Positions 32,766-43,500 of a stretch of DNA of 43,500 nucleotides are shown piece after piece; the first letter of the stretch is position 1; each line of letters begins with the position of its first letter. A model generated the notes under the pieces. It did no database searches and was not told the origin of the DNA. It saw only the letters and a list, made by a program, of their open reading frames with translations. The stretch comes from Glandiceps talaboti. Lineage: Eukaryota; Hemichordata; Enteropneusta; Spengelidae. The translations under genes and the position numbers were made by a program. The stretch covers positions 15,409,651-15,453,150 of the forward strand of contig NC_135563.1 of NCBI RefSeq assembly GCF_964340395.1. The letters are read 5' to 3'.

Positions 32766-34070
32766 CTTATTATCTCTAGTTTTATTGATTGCAAACATCA
32801 AATAATCCACTAGAATCATATATCCATGAATCAATGCCTCCATCACTCAGGTCTTTCCACTAAATCTAACAAATACATTATTCACTCGATATCCCTTTCA
32901 ACATTATAGAAGCAACTGTGAGCCATTCTGATAAATTATGTATGTTTTAGCCTTCTCTAAGGCGATTTCTATTTCCGAGTGGTAAATTCTCATAAAAATG
33001 CCAGTCTGGCAGCATACATTGTAATTTCCTTTACTTCCAAGACTTTTTACAAACAGCTTTCCTATCTATAGACCATATATATTCTCAGTTCCTGAATACT
33101 AGTCAGACAATACTAGAGTGTGTTTCTTTCAGTAGTATATGTATGTTATATGGTAATATATGTTTACAATCTGTTTATTTCAAGGTGTATTGTTTCCATG
33201 GCGAAATAATTTCCTGACAACACCATATGTACAAGTTAAGCTTCCATACAGCAAATGAAGAAGCCTGTCAGAACAGCCTGTCAAATTCATGCCATTAACT
33301 GAGATTTAAAATTCATCTATAGTACTTCAGCTATATGCCGAATCAGAGCTAATGCCGACAGACTGGCAATTACCACTATTACTGTGAGCAATTTGTTTAC
33401 TCATAATTTATTGACTCCTTGGGAAAACAAAGAGTAGGTTATCATTTGTTATTTTCTGATTTTGTTCATCACTCACGCAATGTACGATATTTCAGCGAAA
33501 TAAGACACCTTTGGCATGTGTAGTTTACATCTCACCAGTACTTCTGACAGTCCTGCTCATGTTGGGTTGAGAAGGTTGTGTGAACAACAACCATCATTCC
33601 AGATTGATCACACATTTTTGTATAAAACTAACAGATTTCAATGAATAAATTAGCATGTTATCTACAACTGACTGTCCATTTTTGTTAGGTGAACATGACA
33701 GCTACTGTAGTTGGAAAATGTCAAAAGTTAAAATCAACTCACCGTTCATGCAACTTCATTACAATATATCCTGGAGTTGATAGTTTTCAACTAACAAACC
33801 GCAGTACCTGCTATATCTAGTAGGCTTTGTCAATAGATATCCACATGTGGTCTGCATTTGTATGCTTGTATCTACAAATACACATCACCTCATGCATACC
33901 ACAAACTAAAATTAGTAACAGGTACTATTTTTGTATCTTAATTACAGTATTTAATACTGTTGGTCTCCTGGGAGCACTGACCTGCTTGTGAGGTTTAACA
34001 TCCACACATCAAATCATTACAAATCTACCTACACTGAGTTCCTTTTTAATTTCAATATTTTGTTTGATGG

Positions 34071-34343
34071 TAATAATTTTACCAAATAGAAATCGTTAGA
34101 ACTTCATTTTTTGATGACTCTCAAATTTTTCTTTCTACCAGGGTAATATTTGATAGTAGTACACAAAACAATTTTACCAAATAGAAATTGTTAGAACTTC
34201 ATTTTTTGATGACTCTCAAATTCTTCTTTCTACCAGGGTAATATTTGATAGAACACAAATCAATTTTACCAAAAAAGAAATCTTTAGGTCTTCATTTTTT
34301 GACAGTTTTCTTTCTACCAGGGTAATATTTGATTGTACACAAG
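34071..34343. repeat. ~95-bp tandem repeat, 3 copies
   Basis: ATTTTACCAAATAGAAATCG-like starts near 34074, 34170 and 34263; each has CTTCATTTTTTGA and ends in TTCTTTCTACCAGGGTAATA and TTTGAT. The third copy is shorter. Confidence 0.94.
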
Positions 34344-36277
34344 ACACTACAAGTTGGGGAAAACAGTAGAACTTAAAAAGTTCAGTAACATGTTTTATTC
34401 CACCATTCTCCACACTTTGGTCAAAACTAAATGATGACTTTTGTGCCAAAATTTTGATATCAATATAACTATGATAAAGTTGAATCACTATCCATCTAAA
34501 TACTGTTGAAATGCACCAAAAAAGTTGGACTAAAAAAAATTCTATTGAACTAATTTTGGCAGCTAGTATTTAAATCTGTATCATATTATTTTGCTCTCAA
34601 TTAAAGGACTCAGCAATTTTTTTTAATCACATTGTTGATATAGAGTTCAACTGGTTATAGGTTGTGTAAATGATAAACCTCACAATGTCTACAATGCTCT
34701 CAAAACTTGACAAAAATAGGACAGGTTTGAAAATAATATATTCTAACTACATCATACATGTAAGAATGAATGCTTATGGACTCAGAGTCAAAATTTTTTG
34801 GGAAGCAAACCTCAAATTTTCACTTCCACGAAATATTTCGACTTTCTGAGTAGAAATTTTATTTCTCAGTATACATCATACATGTTTGTAAAAATTCCAA
34901 TTACTACATGTATATGTATATGTAATGTTTAAACTGATGTGTTGAAAAACATGAAAAGTTGTTAAAGTTCTGATGTCATTGTGCCAATATAAGAATTTCA
35001 ATAGTGTCAAAATCCAAAATGTTCGGTGGCACTTCATGATGCAAAATCAAAATAATACGAATATTCATCAACTAAGAATGAAATAGAATTAATTCTAATA
35101 TAAAAAAAGGACTACGGCATAAAAGTGACACAAAAAAATATAATTTTTCAAAAGTATATACCAAGAGTAAATGCATATGTATACATGATGTAATAATACT
35201 TGTAAATGGTTTCAAGAGAAAAAACACTCAATAAACTGGCCTGTGAACTTCCAAAATAAATGAAAAACTGGAATGAGTCCAGACAAGCCAATACTAAAAG
35301 TAATGCTGGAAGTGTATAAGAGCAGATTTGAACTATACATGTACCTACTAAATATTTCACTGCAACAGATTATCCAGGGAATATACTGTTTACTTCCACA
35401 AACAAGTATTTCACCTTTTCTACATAACTCCACAAGATGAGTACTATCTACTGCACACTTTGGAACACTCCATTTTATTGAAATGTTAGTTTGGTGAAGT
35501 GTACAGATCAGGTGCAAATGGATGCTTATTAAGTATTTATGTACAACTGTCTCTTCTAGATTGTGCTTTTATTTGTCACAAGTGGTTGCTCACATTGTAA
35601 GATGAAAACGTAACTGTACATATCACCTGTTATGTCTATTTTCTCTCCAACCTCTGTAAGTCGTTTAGTTTCGAAATATTTGCATTCATATTGTGTCTTT
35701 AACAGGCTCTTTCAAGGGTTAGTCCCGAATGTCAGATAAAGTTCAATATTTTTGGACTGTGGACATTTATGTCAACAAGTAGTTAGTATGTTAGAGTCAG
35801 ATGATAGTCTAAAATTGTAATAAAGGATTGTCGTTACAAGTAAAGAACCTTATAATATCAGGACTACATTGTATAAGTTTATCAGTTATGCATTTCATTT
35901 GGTATCTTTTCATCAGGCAAACAAAAGTATCCCCATAACTCATAAAGTTACAGACAGTACGTGCCCTTTAAAGCTAGACGCTAGTTTATGGTATGACAAC
36001 GGCAATCAAGGTTTTGTTTATTACAATGGACACAAGCTAAAACTTTAAGCTTTAAGCTATTGAATGGGGACATCAGTTTAATTATACTCGCAGCAGTGTG
36101 GCATTTCTGATGACTTCCATAATCTTGCAGTATACATTTTTGAAGACTTCCAGTGTTTACACTATCTTGATTACAGGATCAAAACTAGAGAGGCACCATT
36201 ATCATCCACTTGTGCTATCACATTGATAAAACACAGTTTGAGTTTGTGTCTATCTTAGTAAGCCGAAACCTTGCTTG

Positions 36278-36655
36278 CCACTGTAGTATATCAAATGTGA
36301 AATGAACAGAATAAGTTCTACTATCATATCTGACAGACTTAAGGTCATGGAGAAAATATTTTTGCTTGTGCAGTGGGGCCACTGTAGTATATCAAATGTG
36401 AAATGAACAGAATAAGTTCTACTATCATATCTGACAGACTTAAGGTCACGGAGAAAATATTTCTGCTTGTGCAGTGGGGCCACTGTAGTATATCAAATGT
36501 GAAATGAACAGAATAAGTTCTGCTATCATATCTGACAGACTGAAGGTCATGGAGAAAATATTTCTGCTTGTGCAGTGGGGCCACTGTAGTACATCAAATG
36601 TGAGATGAACAGAATAAGTTCTACTATCACGCCTGACATACTAAGGTCATAGAAT
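36278..36655. repeat. ~101-bp tandem repeat, 4 copies
   Basis: CCACTGTAGTATATCAAATG starts at 36278, 36379, 36480 and 36581. Each unit has AATGAACAGAATAAGTTCT, TATCTGACAGACTTAAGGTC and GCTTGTGCAGTGGGG. Minus-strand open frames over it are repeat shadows. Confidence 0.97.
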
Positions 36656-39227
36656 GTAATTGTGATGGTGACGATGGGTATTCCAGACTTGTTTATAACT
36701 TACATACTGTATGTTGGGTATTTACTAATAGGTTAAGCTTCAATTAACAGGAGCTTTTAAAGCAATCCCACAGCAGCTTTTTCAATTAATGTTGCATGAA
36801 CTCATGAAACCTTTACATACATGTAAGTTAATCCATGTGTGTTTCATTGACTAGTACTGACTTGAAATAAGATCTCTTCAAACCTCTGGAGTGTAACTTC
36901 TTCAGTTGTATTTAAATATTGACTGACAACAACTATAGACAGAAATTGTAAGGTTCAGATTGCAGGGTTTGCCAGTTAATTAAAGTACTGTACATACACA
37001 GCTGATCACTATTGAACAATGATATTCTATTTCCCTTCGAATTGTTCTTATTTTTCATCTAATTCACTACATTATGTATGAATGAATAGACTTAAATTCA
37101 AATACAAGAAATTTATCTAAACAAGACATACAGATCTATATTCATATATGTTAACTTTATTTTGCATCAGAAGCTCACCCTTTCACTGGGTCATAATTCA
37201 CCAAGTCAACATTTACTTTGACTTCGTCATTTTTTCAGACATAATATTTTGCATTAATCTTTTGGAAATAAGACACTTTCAAGACCCCAAGTTGTTCAAG
37301 TTTCTAATATTCTCATACTTTTGTCAATATGGGTTTGTTCAAGATGGCCGACAGCCCCCACAAGTAATGTCATACTCATGGAAGACTTGGTACAAAATTT
37401 ACCGTTTTTGTTAATTTTTAACTTTTTTATAAAATTTTATAAGAAGGAAAAAGGAATACATAACAAAACAAATTACAAACAAACCACAAGACTAATACAG
37501 ACAACCAGAAACACCTACATGTCAAAATTTGTTCATTTGTTCATTTTTACATTTTTACACAAATGGAGACAGAGCTGAAAGACGTTATACAAACCTGTGT
37601 TAAAGTGTAATTTAATCAACGAAACTATAGACTTACAAATTCATATGTATGCTGTGTATGTAGGAAGATATCAGATATCAAAGTGTGCACGATTATTTCT
37701 TTCATACCAATGTTATTAAACCTACATCAATATAGTCTTACCATCAACTCTGATCACAATCTCCAAGTAAATAATTACTGAACATGAAATTCTAGGCATG
37801 TAGCATCTATATTAATTCCCTACACACGAAGTCAGAATGACTACACAGCTCTGTCTACACAACAACAATATACAAAGTAAATTCTAACCAACAAACTAAT
37901 CAAGAAGAAAACCAGTTTACCAAAATATACTTAGGACTGTATTTGTACTTCTCAAACAGAGTTCTCCCCCCTATTATTTTTGTTCTATGTACCATTGTAG
38001 CATATGAAACCTTTAAGGTCAAAGTCTATTGTATGCATAATGACTTCCTGTACATACAAATACTTATTCTAAGTATAATGACAAGGCTACATTCTTCTTA
38101 GAGAAATTGTGCAAGGTTCTTCTCCGATAAGTTAAAATTCATACACACGGTGTTATAGTCATGCATGAATAAGTCTTGTAGCCATTCTTTGATATTTTAT
38201 TAGTCTTTCCTTGATTAAAGTTTAGATTAAAAACTTACATTTTAGCTATCATACATGCTCAAGTAATTTTCAATCAAAGAAGAAGACATTTATGTTCCTT
38301 CAGTAATTTTCAAATGTTGAACTTTTGAATACATAAACAGGAAACAATATTAGAAACGTTGAAAATTGAGTTGAGCCCAGTATATTAAACAAAACAATAG
38401 TGTACATTCAGATTTCATTTATACTAACTGCCCATGCATAACTGGTCATTTTTATGATAGACATATCAATATCATGTGAGATTTATACTCAAGGAAACTA
38501 ACCTCGTCAGATGTGGTATACCTTTCCCCATCAACTGTGCTGTATACTATGGTACAAATCAATTGTATCACAGAACTTGACAGCTTAATTCAAACCAGAC
38601 CATTACATTGTAGGGGTGGTTAGCTTTATCACTCACAAAATGTTAAAACATTTTTAGGGTAAAGAGTTAGTACACTAAATTAAATTATGATGTTTTAGAA
38701 ACACCTTTCAGCTTTATTACGTGAATATCATACTTACAATAGCTGAGTTATAAAAGTGTGTTCTTCCTATTAGTCTTGCTCCCATCTGCATAATGGTGGC
38801 AACCATTTAGTAATTATTCAGAGTTGGGGCACAACTTGTAGCCATTACATCATTAGTTCTGGGAAAAACTTTGCACCAATGAGATTGCAAGGATTTCATC
38901 CATGCAATTTGATTGGCTGTGAGCACTTGATGTTACTACTGCTAAACAAAATTAACCATATATAAAGCATCTTACAATATTTGCTTTTAGAATTTCCCCA
39001 TTTTTTTTTTTTGCAATTTCAAAAATATGACATCAATCATCAAACAATATCAATGTAATCAATCCTAACACCAAAACCTATGACTTTCTTCAAAAATATA
39101 TTACTGAAGGTTTTTAATGCAAAGAAACAGGTATGGGATGATATAATATTTGAAATGTATATATATATTTGTATTTAAATACTTTATGTCGTATCCTTAA
39201 ACCTGTTCATCAGGTCAGTAAAACATA
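36656..39227. other. Stretch with no recognised gene
   Basis: AT-rich, many T and A runs, short open frames only. Similar gene-less stretches lie at 29929-31023, 31444-34070 and 34344-36277. Confidence 0.5.
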
Positions 39228-39397
39228 GTAATAATACGTTCTTGTACCACAACAAGGGTAGTAATGATATGTTCTTGTACCATGACCAAGGGTAGTAATG
39301 ATATGTTCCTGTACCATGACCAAGTGTATATATAGAGTAATAATATGTAATATTATCTTCCAAGTAATAATACATTCTTGTACCACGACCAAGGGTT
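39228..39397. repeat. ~43-bp repeat (TTCTTGTACCATGACCAAGGG)n
   Basis: Copies of a GTTCTTGTACCA, CGACCAAGGGTAGTAATGAT type unit occur near 39238, 39271 and 39306 with another near 39374 after a spacer. Confidence 0.85.
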
Positions 39398-40701
39398 CTT
39401 ATTACTTACAGGGAATTTTATTTCATAATTATTATTAATCATATGCAGTTAATTTATTAACAAGTGTCCTTCAAACAAATTAATAATATCCATCATGGAC
39501 ATATCTTTGTTTAGAAATGACAGATATCAGTGGAAACTACTTGTAATATTATACCGTCAATGGTTTTTTATTGTTTTTTTTGTTTTGTTTTTTTTTTTGT
39601 ATTTCATTATCATCAGTCCTGCATGGTGTTAGACCATTAAGTTATTTGCTGAAACCAAGGCTATCTTTTAAAGGTTTTTATAAGCCTTCTTGTATTTGGT
39701 ATACTTTAAATGTTGCCTCACAAAACCTATTTGAATATCATATGTGTCTTCATCTATTAAAAAACATGTTCAGCGAAAAAATGGCACAAGATTATTTTTT
39801 TCATTGTAAATTTTAACATATGGTTTTATAGCAAAGTCTATTCATATAAAAGTGACTTGTATTAAAGTTGCATTATGCCTTGTGAAAACATCATTGTAAA
39901 CCATATCTCTTTTTTACGGCACAGTCCATGGCATTAAGAAGTTATTTTGCAGTGTCTTGGAAGAAATAACAGCTCTGGTTTGTGAGAAAGTGTGAAAAGA
40001 GAAGGCAATCATCATTAGATTACACTTTTACTTCTAGAGTAAACGTATGCAAACGTGGTCAGTTGCAATGATTATCACACAAACGTTTCAAAGTGTCTTA
40101 TCAGATTTGGGTCACATGAAAACACACTAAGGCTGTTTATTCAGACACACAAAATCTACCGTATAAATTCATCCACAAGGTGCCAACGTCACTACAAATT
40201 AATGATGAATAAAATAAGGGACGATCGCACCAGCTCAATAAATGAACATTGTTTGTTTAGGACAAAATCCCCTCCCCCTACCCCAAAATGATTGTTCACA
40301 AGTACGACATCACACGTTTATATGATGTAAACCATGATGGAAACTGTAGCAGTCACATCACTACAATTGATGCAATGGGAAAACATGATGGTAAACATGA
40401 AGTTCCAACCTTATGAACCAGTTTACTGAGATGATGGTAAACACATCAAAATACTATCAGAAACCTTACACTGTATATCACATTAGAAGTAAATTTCAAT
40501 CAACTTATGAACCTCTCAGTAATAAATACAGAACCTACTGACTGATGATAATATTGGGAAATAATGATAGTCAAGATATTAAACCAGTGGACACTTGATT
40601 TTATATGAAAACACAGAACGTTGATTTGAACATTTTGGCACATATATCAAGTTTAGCAGAACCATTGACATGAATGTGTGTTGTGATTTAGACTGTCCAG
40701 A

Positions 40702-40916
40702 ACACATACAAACTTAGCTTGTAGTACAGTGGTGTAAGAAAATAAATCCTATATTCTCTGTTTGGACACATATAAACTTAGCTTGTAGTACAAACGTACA
40801 GTGGTGAAAGATAATAAATCCTTTATTTTCTGTTTGAACACATACAAACTTAGCTTGTACAGGGGTGTAAATCCAGTGTTTCCTATTCAAACATATCAAC
40901 TTGGCTTGTGAGCAGT
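40702..40916. repeat. Diverged ~70-bp repeat, 3-4 copies
   Basis: ACACATACAAACTTAGCTTG recurs near 40702, 40767, 40840 and (diverged) 40890, with intervening CAGTGGTGTAAGAAAATAAA and ATTCTCTGTTTG segments. Confidence 0.85.
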
Positions 40917-41317
40917 ATAAATAACGTGATATGTAAGTATGGCAACTTTTGCATACCAAAATAGTGTAAGTAAGAGATTGAAAAAATATGGACCATGCAG
41001 TACATACAGCAACCATTAATATAATGATCAGTTTGAAGCTTTTCCAATAGTCTAAGGTGACTGCAAACATGTACATAGATTGATACTGTCATACATCAAT
41101 GTCACTTGTTCATATCCCCCTCATTCATCAGCACACTATGTTCCATACAACTACAAGTGATATTTAATGTCAGAAACTGATATACCTAAATCCTAGGAAC
41201 ACGCTGAATAAATAAAACCAGCTTTGTCACAGCTGTGTATTTGTTTGGTGTAAAGCTTCTTATGATGTAATGGAAATAGCTATATAACATAATTTTAGTT
41301 TGAGTGTCTCATTCAAT

Positions 41318-41514
41318 TGTCTGTCTGTCTGTCTGTCTGTCTCATTCAATTGTCTGTCTGTCTGTCTGTCTGTATGTACATGTATGTATGTATATATGTA
41401 TGTACGTACGTACATACGTATGTATGTATGTGTGTGTGCGTGCGTGCGTGTGTGCGTACGTTCGTACGTACGTACGTACGTACGTACGTACGTACGTATG
41501 TACGTACATATGTA
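41318..41514. repeat. Compound (TGTC)n (TGTA)n (CGTA)n microsatellite
   Basis: Two TGTC blocks separated by a repeated CTCATTCAATTG, then TGTA/TGCG variants, then a near-pure self-complementary ACGT block (about 41457-41497). The ACGT block is unusually CpG-dense for this window. Open frames across the region in all phases are artefacts. Confidence 0.97.
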
Positions 41515-42361
41515 AATTTAATGGTGAAAACACTTTTTATGATATGTTTCTACAGGTTCTGCATTTTGGTTAAATTAAATTCATGTACATATTTTTTCAG
41601 CCCAGACTATCTTTTGTAGAATGTTATGAGACAAGTTTGACAAGGAATTCGATCTTAGCAAAAAATGAATACATATTATCTTTCTTGAATTAAGTCACTG
41701 ATTTTTACCAAAATTATTCAGTATGTGATTTCAGCACCATAATGAGACGTCAGCGAAAAAAAAAAAGCAAAAATAAATTCCAAATGGAAAACAGTATATT
41801 TGACTGTATCCTGTCTGAAACTGACAACTCAAAAACTGTCAGAAAGGATTAGAACAAACTGTGTTTTCTGTGATTAGTATGCATGACATAACACTACACT
41901 GGAGGCTGAGTCTAGACAGTGATATGGGAGTTATCTGAGTAAATTTACCCAAGGGAATTTACTAGATCAGTGCTCGCCAGTTTGCTTTCATGCTTTGTGC
42001 AGTATTATCTGCTAACTGCAATAATGAAGTCTCAACCACGACTGATAACACAATGTTGTGTACTGAAATAGACCTCATCTGAAAAGTGTAGTGTTATCGC
42101 CAAGGCAAGAATTACCATTAAATACATGTAATATTGAAATCATTCAGTTGAAATCACAGAATCTACAACTTTTTTTATCTCTTTTTTATTAATAATGTAC
42201 TATGTCTTCATTTATAATATAAACATTCGCATATATTTATTCAACCATTGTAATTTATTCATTTACCTTTAAATCAGTACAATAAAATATAAATTGACCA
42301 TACACTCTCACATTAGAATGACTTTTTAGCTAAAATAACAGGATGGGGAGGGAAGATAGAA

Positions 42362-42373
42362 GGGGGGGGGGGG
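42362..42373. repeat. Poly-G tract in a purine-rich stretch
   Basis: Twelve G residues within a G/A-rich segment from about 42342 to 42388. Confidence 0.9.
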
Positions 42374-42974
42374 CAGGGAGGAGGAGAAATATGTTATTGT
42401 TACTTTCAAGTTTCATTCAAACATCAAAATGCCTTTTTTGCTTGATAAAAAGTTGGGGGTAGGGGTGTGAATTTAGTTGCTGTTATACATCGTTTCTCTG
42501 TATACATGAACATATTATACCATACATGTACATAAGCCAAGTTATCCTTGAACAGAAAATGTGGATTATATACTCTGGTCGTTCTAGGCTACTACGACAT
42601 GTGTCTACGTCACTGGATCTGTGGTACTCGAAATATTTAATACTCAAAACGTTCCAAATCACCATTATTTTACCTTCCTTTTTCATGAATTATGCTTGAG
42701 GAGGTATAATTATATTCTCCAATATTTCTCATTCTGCTAAAAAAATACTAGTAACCAAAGGGTTTTGTCACTATTCATCCCGCAACTCATACTGACAAGG
42801 CCCCTTAGGTTACTTGTCTTTTCCTTGAAAGAATGAAGATAAATATTGGGGAATAATATCTAATTATCACCTTTGTTGTCTAAAGTTGCAATTCACACTT
42901 AGTCTACCTACTCTGGCTTTCTAATATAACCAAGAAAGAAATACTGTTGTAGGTGTCTTTAAATAAAATTTGAA

Positions 42975-43340
42975 ATGGTATATGAAAACCACATCCATAC
43001 ATCAACTAGGATCCTCAGAGGCCTATGTGCATGTAATACCAATGAGGAGATAACTGCATTAGAAGGGATGTCTTATATAACAATCAACTGCCACACTCAT
43101 TCTGATCATCATATTGGTATATATTATGATGGCAGAATGACTTCACCAAGGGAGAAGGCATACCATCACTTAATGTGTAGAGAAAAGAGAATACAAAGGA
43201 ACAGCACTGTAGATGTGAAATATGGTATTAAAATGACGCCAATCAAGCTTTTTTCTTGTTCAGATTTTAATGATGTTGTACGGGAATTGATAAAACCTGT
43301 TATTGTAGCTACATGTACACCCAAAGGGGGTGTGTCATAA
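42975..43340 (+). CDS. Uncharacterised 121-codon ORF (doubtful gene)
   Basis: Opens with ATG five codons after an in-frame TAA and ends in TAA. The product has a balanced, protein-like composition with no simple repeats: a His/Cys-containing middle (ITINCHTHSDHHIGIYYDG), a basic stretch (CREKRIQRNSTVDVKYGIKM) and a C-terminal part (DFNDVVRELIKPVIVATCTP). I do not recognise the family and see no signal peptide or membrane segment. No flanking splice sites or poly(A) signal were convincing. It could be an intronless lineage-specific gene, a fragment of a transposable element, or a chance ORF; a few frames of this length are expected by chance here. Confidence 0.3.
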   Translation: MVYENHIHTSTRILRGLCACNTNEEITALEGMSYITINCHTHSDHHIGIYYDGRMTSPREKAYHHLMCREKRIQRNSTVDVKYGIKMTPIKLFSCSDFNDVVRELIKPVIVATCTPKGGVS

Positions 43341-43500
43341 TCCACTACTTTCTACTACATCCCTAGATTGCTCACTGACGCCAAATGATGCCTAAAAACC
43401 CTTTATCAAGCTCTCCCACAAATGTGCACATATCCATAAGTTGCACAGAATGTTCATGCTCACTGATATATCATCTTACAGGACACGTGTCTGTAACATA

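Noticed and set aside
36250-36584. Minus-strand frames with a repeated MAPLHKQKYF start
   Set aside because: Shadows of the 101-bp tandem repeat; shifted relative to each other and without other support.
41300-41619. Up to 100-codon frames in all phases over the TGTC/ACGT microsatellite
   Set aside because: Microsatellite artefacts; the translations are simple Ser-Val-Cys-Leu and Tyr-Val-Arg-Thr repeats.

Overview
The window is AT-rich animal nuclear DNA. It has spliced coding exons with GT-AG introns, metazoan-type SINEs and a MITE, and many minisatellites. The one gene I can recognise is RhoBTB, an atypical Rho GTPase with two BTB domains. The repeats (a tRNA-derived SINE with an ATT tail, abundant TACATGTA-type words, ACAG/CTGT and ACGT microsatellites) look like a marine invertebrate, perhaps an echinoderm or another non-vertebrate deuterostome. 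That placement is an inference and not firm.

Layout. Positions 1-6648 lie downstream of RhoBTB on its strand. They hold an ACAG microsatellite, a cluster of DR1 nuclear-receptor motifs, a 32-bp pyrimidine minisatellite, and a diverged repeat field (about 5740-6420) plus a 65-bp duplication just 3' of the stop codon, probably in the 3' UTR. Positions 6649-14847 hold the complete RhoBTB coding region on the minus strand. I reconstruct eight coding exons with consistent phases, giving a 743-residue protein: GTPase domain, proline-rich linker, BTB1 split by a long insertion, BTB2, and the RhoBTB-specific C-terminal region. Five of the seven introns carry tandem or dispersed repeats. From 14848 to 43500 I find no convincing gene. 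This stretch presumably contains the RhoBTB 5' UTR and promoter or a long 5' intron, then intergenic DNA, with about ten separate tandem arrays (units of 11 to 108 bp), one SINE, one TIR element and scattered AGGTCA direct repeats. A 121-codon ORF at 42975-43340 is the best remaining protein candidate, but it is weak.

The most unusual structure is at the RhoBTB exon 1/intron 1 boundary. The last 26 nt of exon 1 and the first 8 nt of intron 1, including the 5' splice site, form a 34-bp unit. It is tandemly repeated 14 times, so one authentic donor is followed by eleven near-identical GTAAG donors and two variant GTTAA ones. Using any downstream copy would add a stop codon after six extra residues. 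A second splice-site duplication flanks exon 6: the acceptor region of intron 5 is copied into intron 6. Together they suggest that local duplication has created decoy splice sites in this gene.
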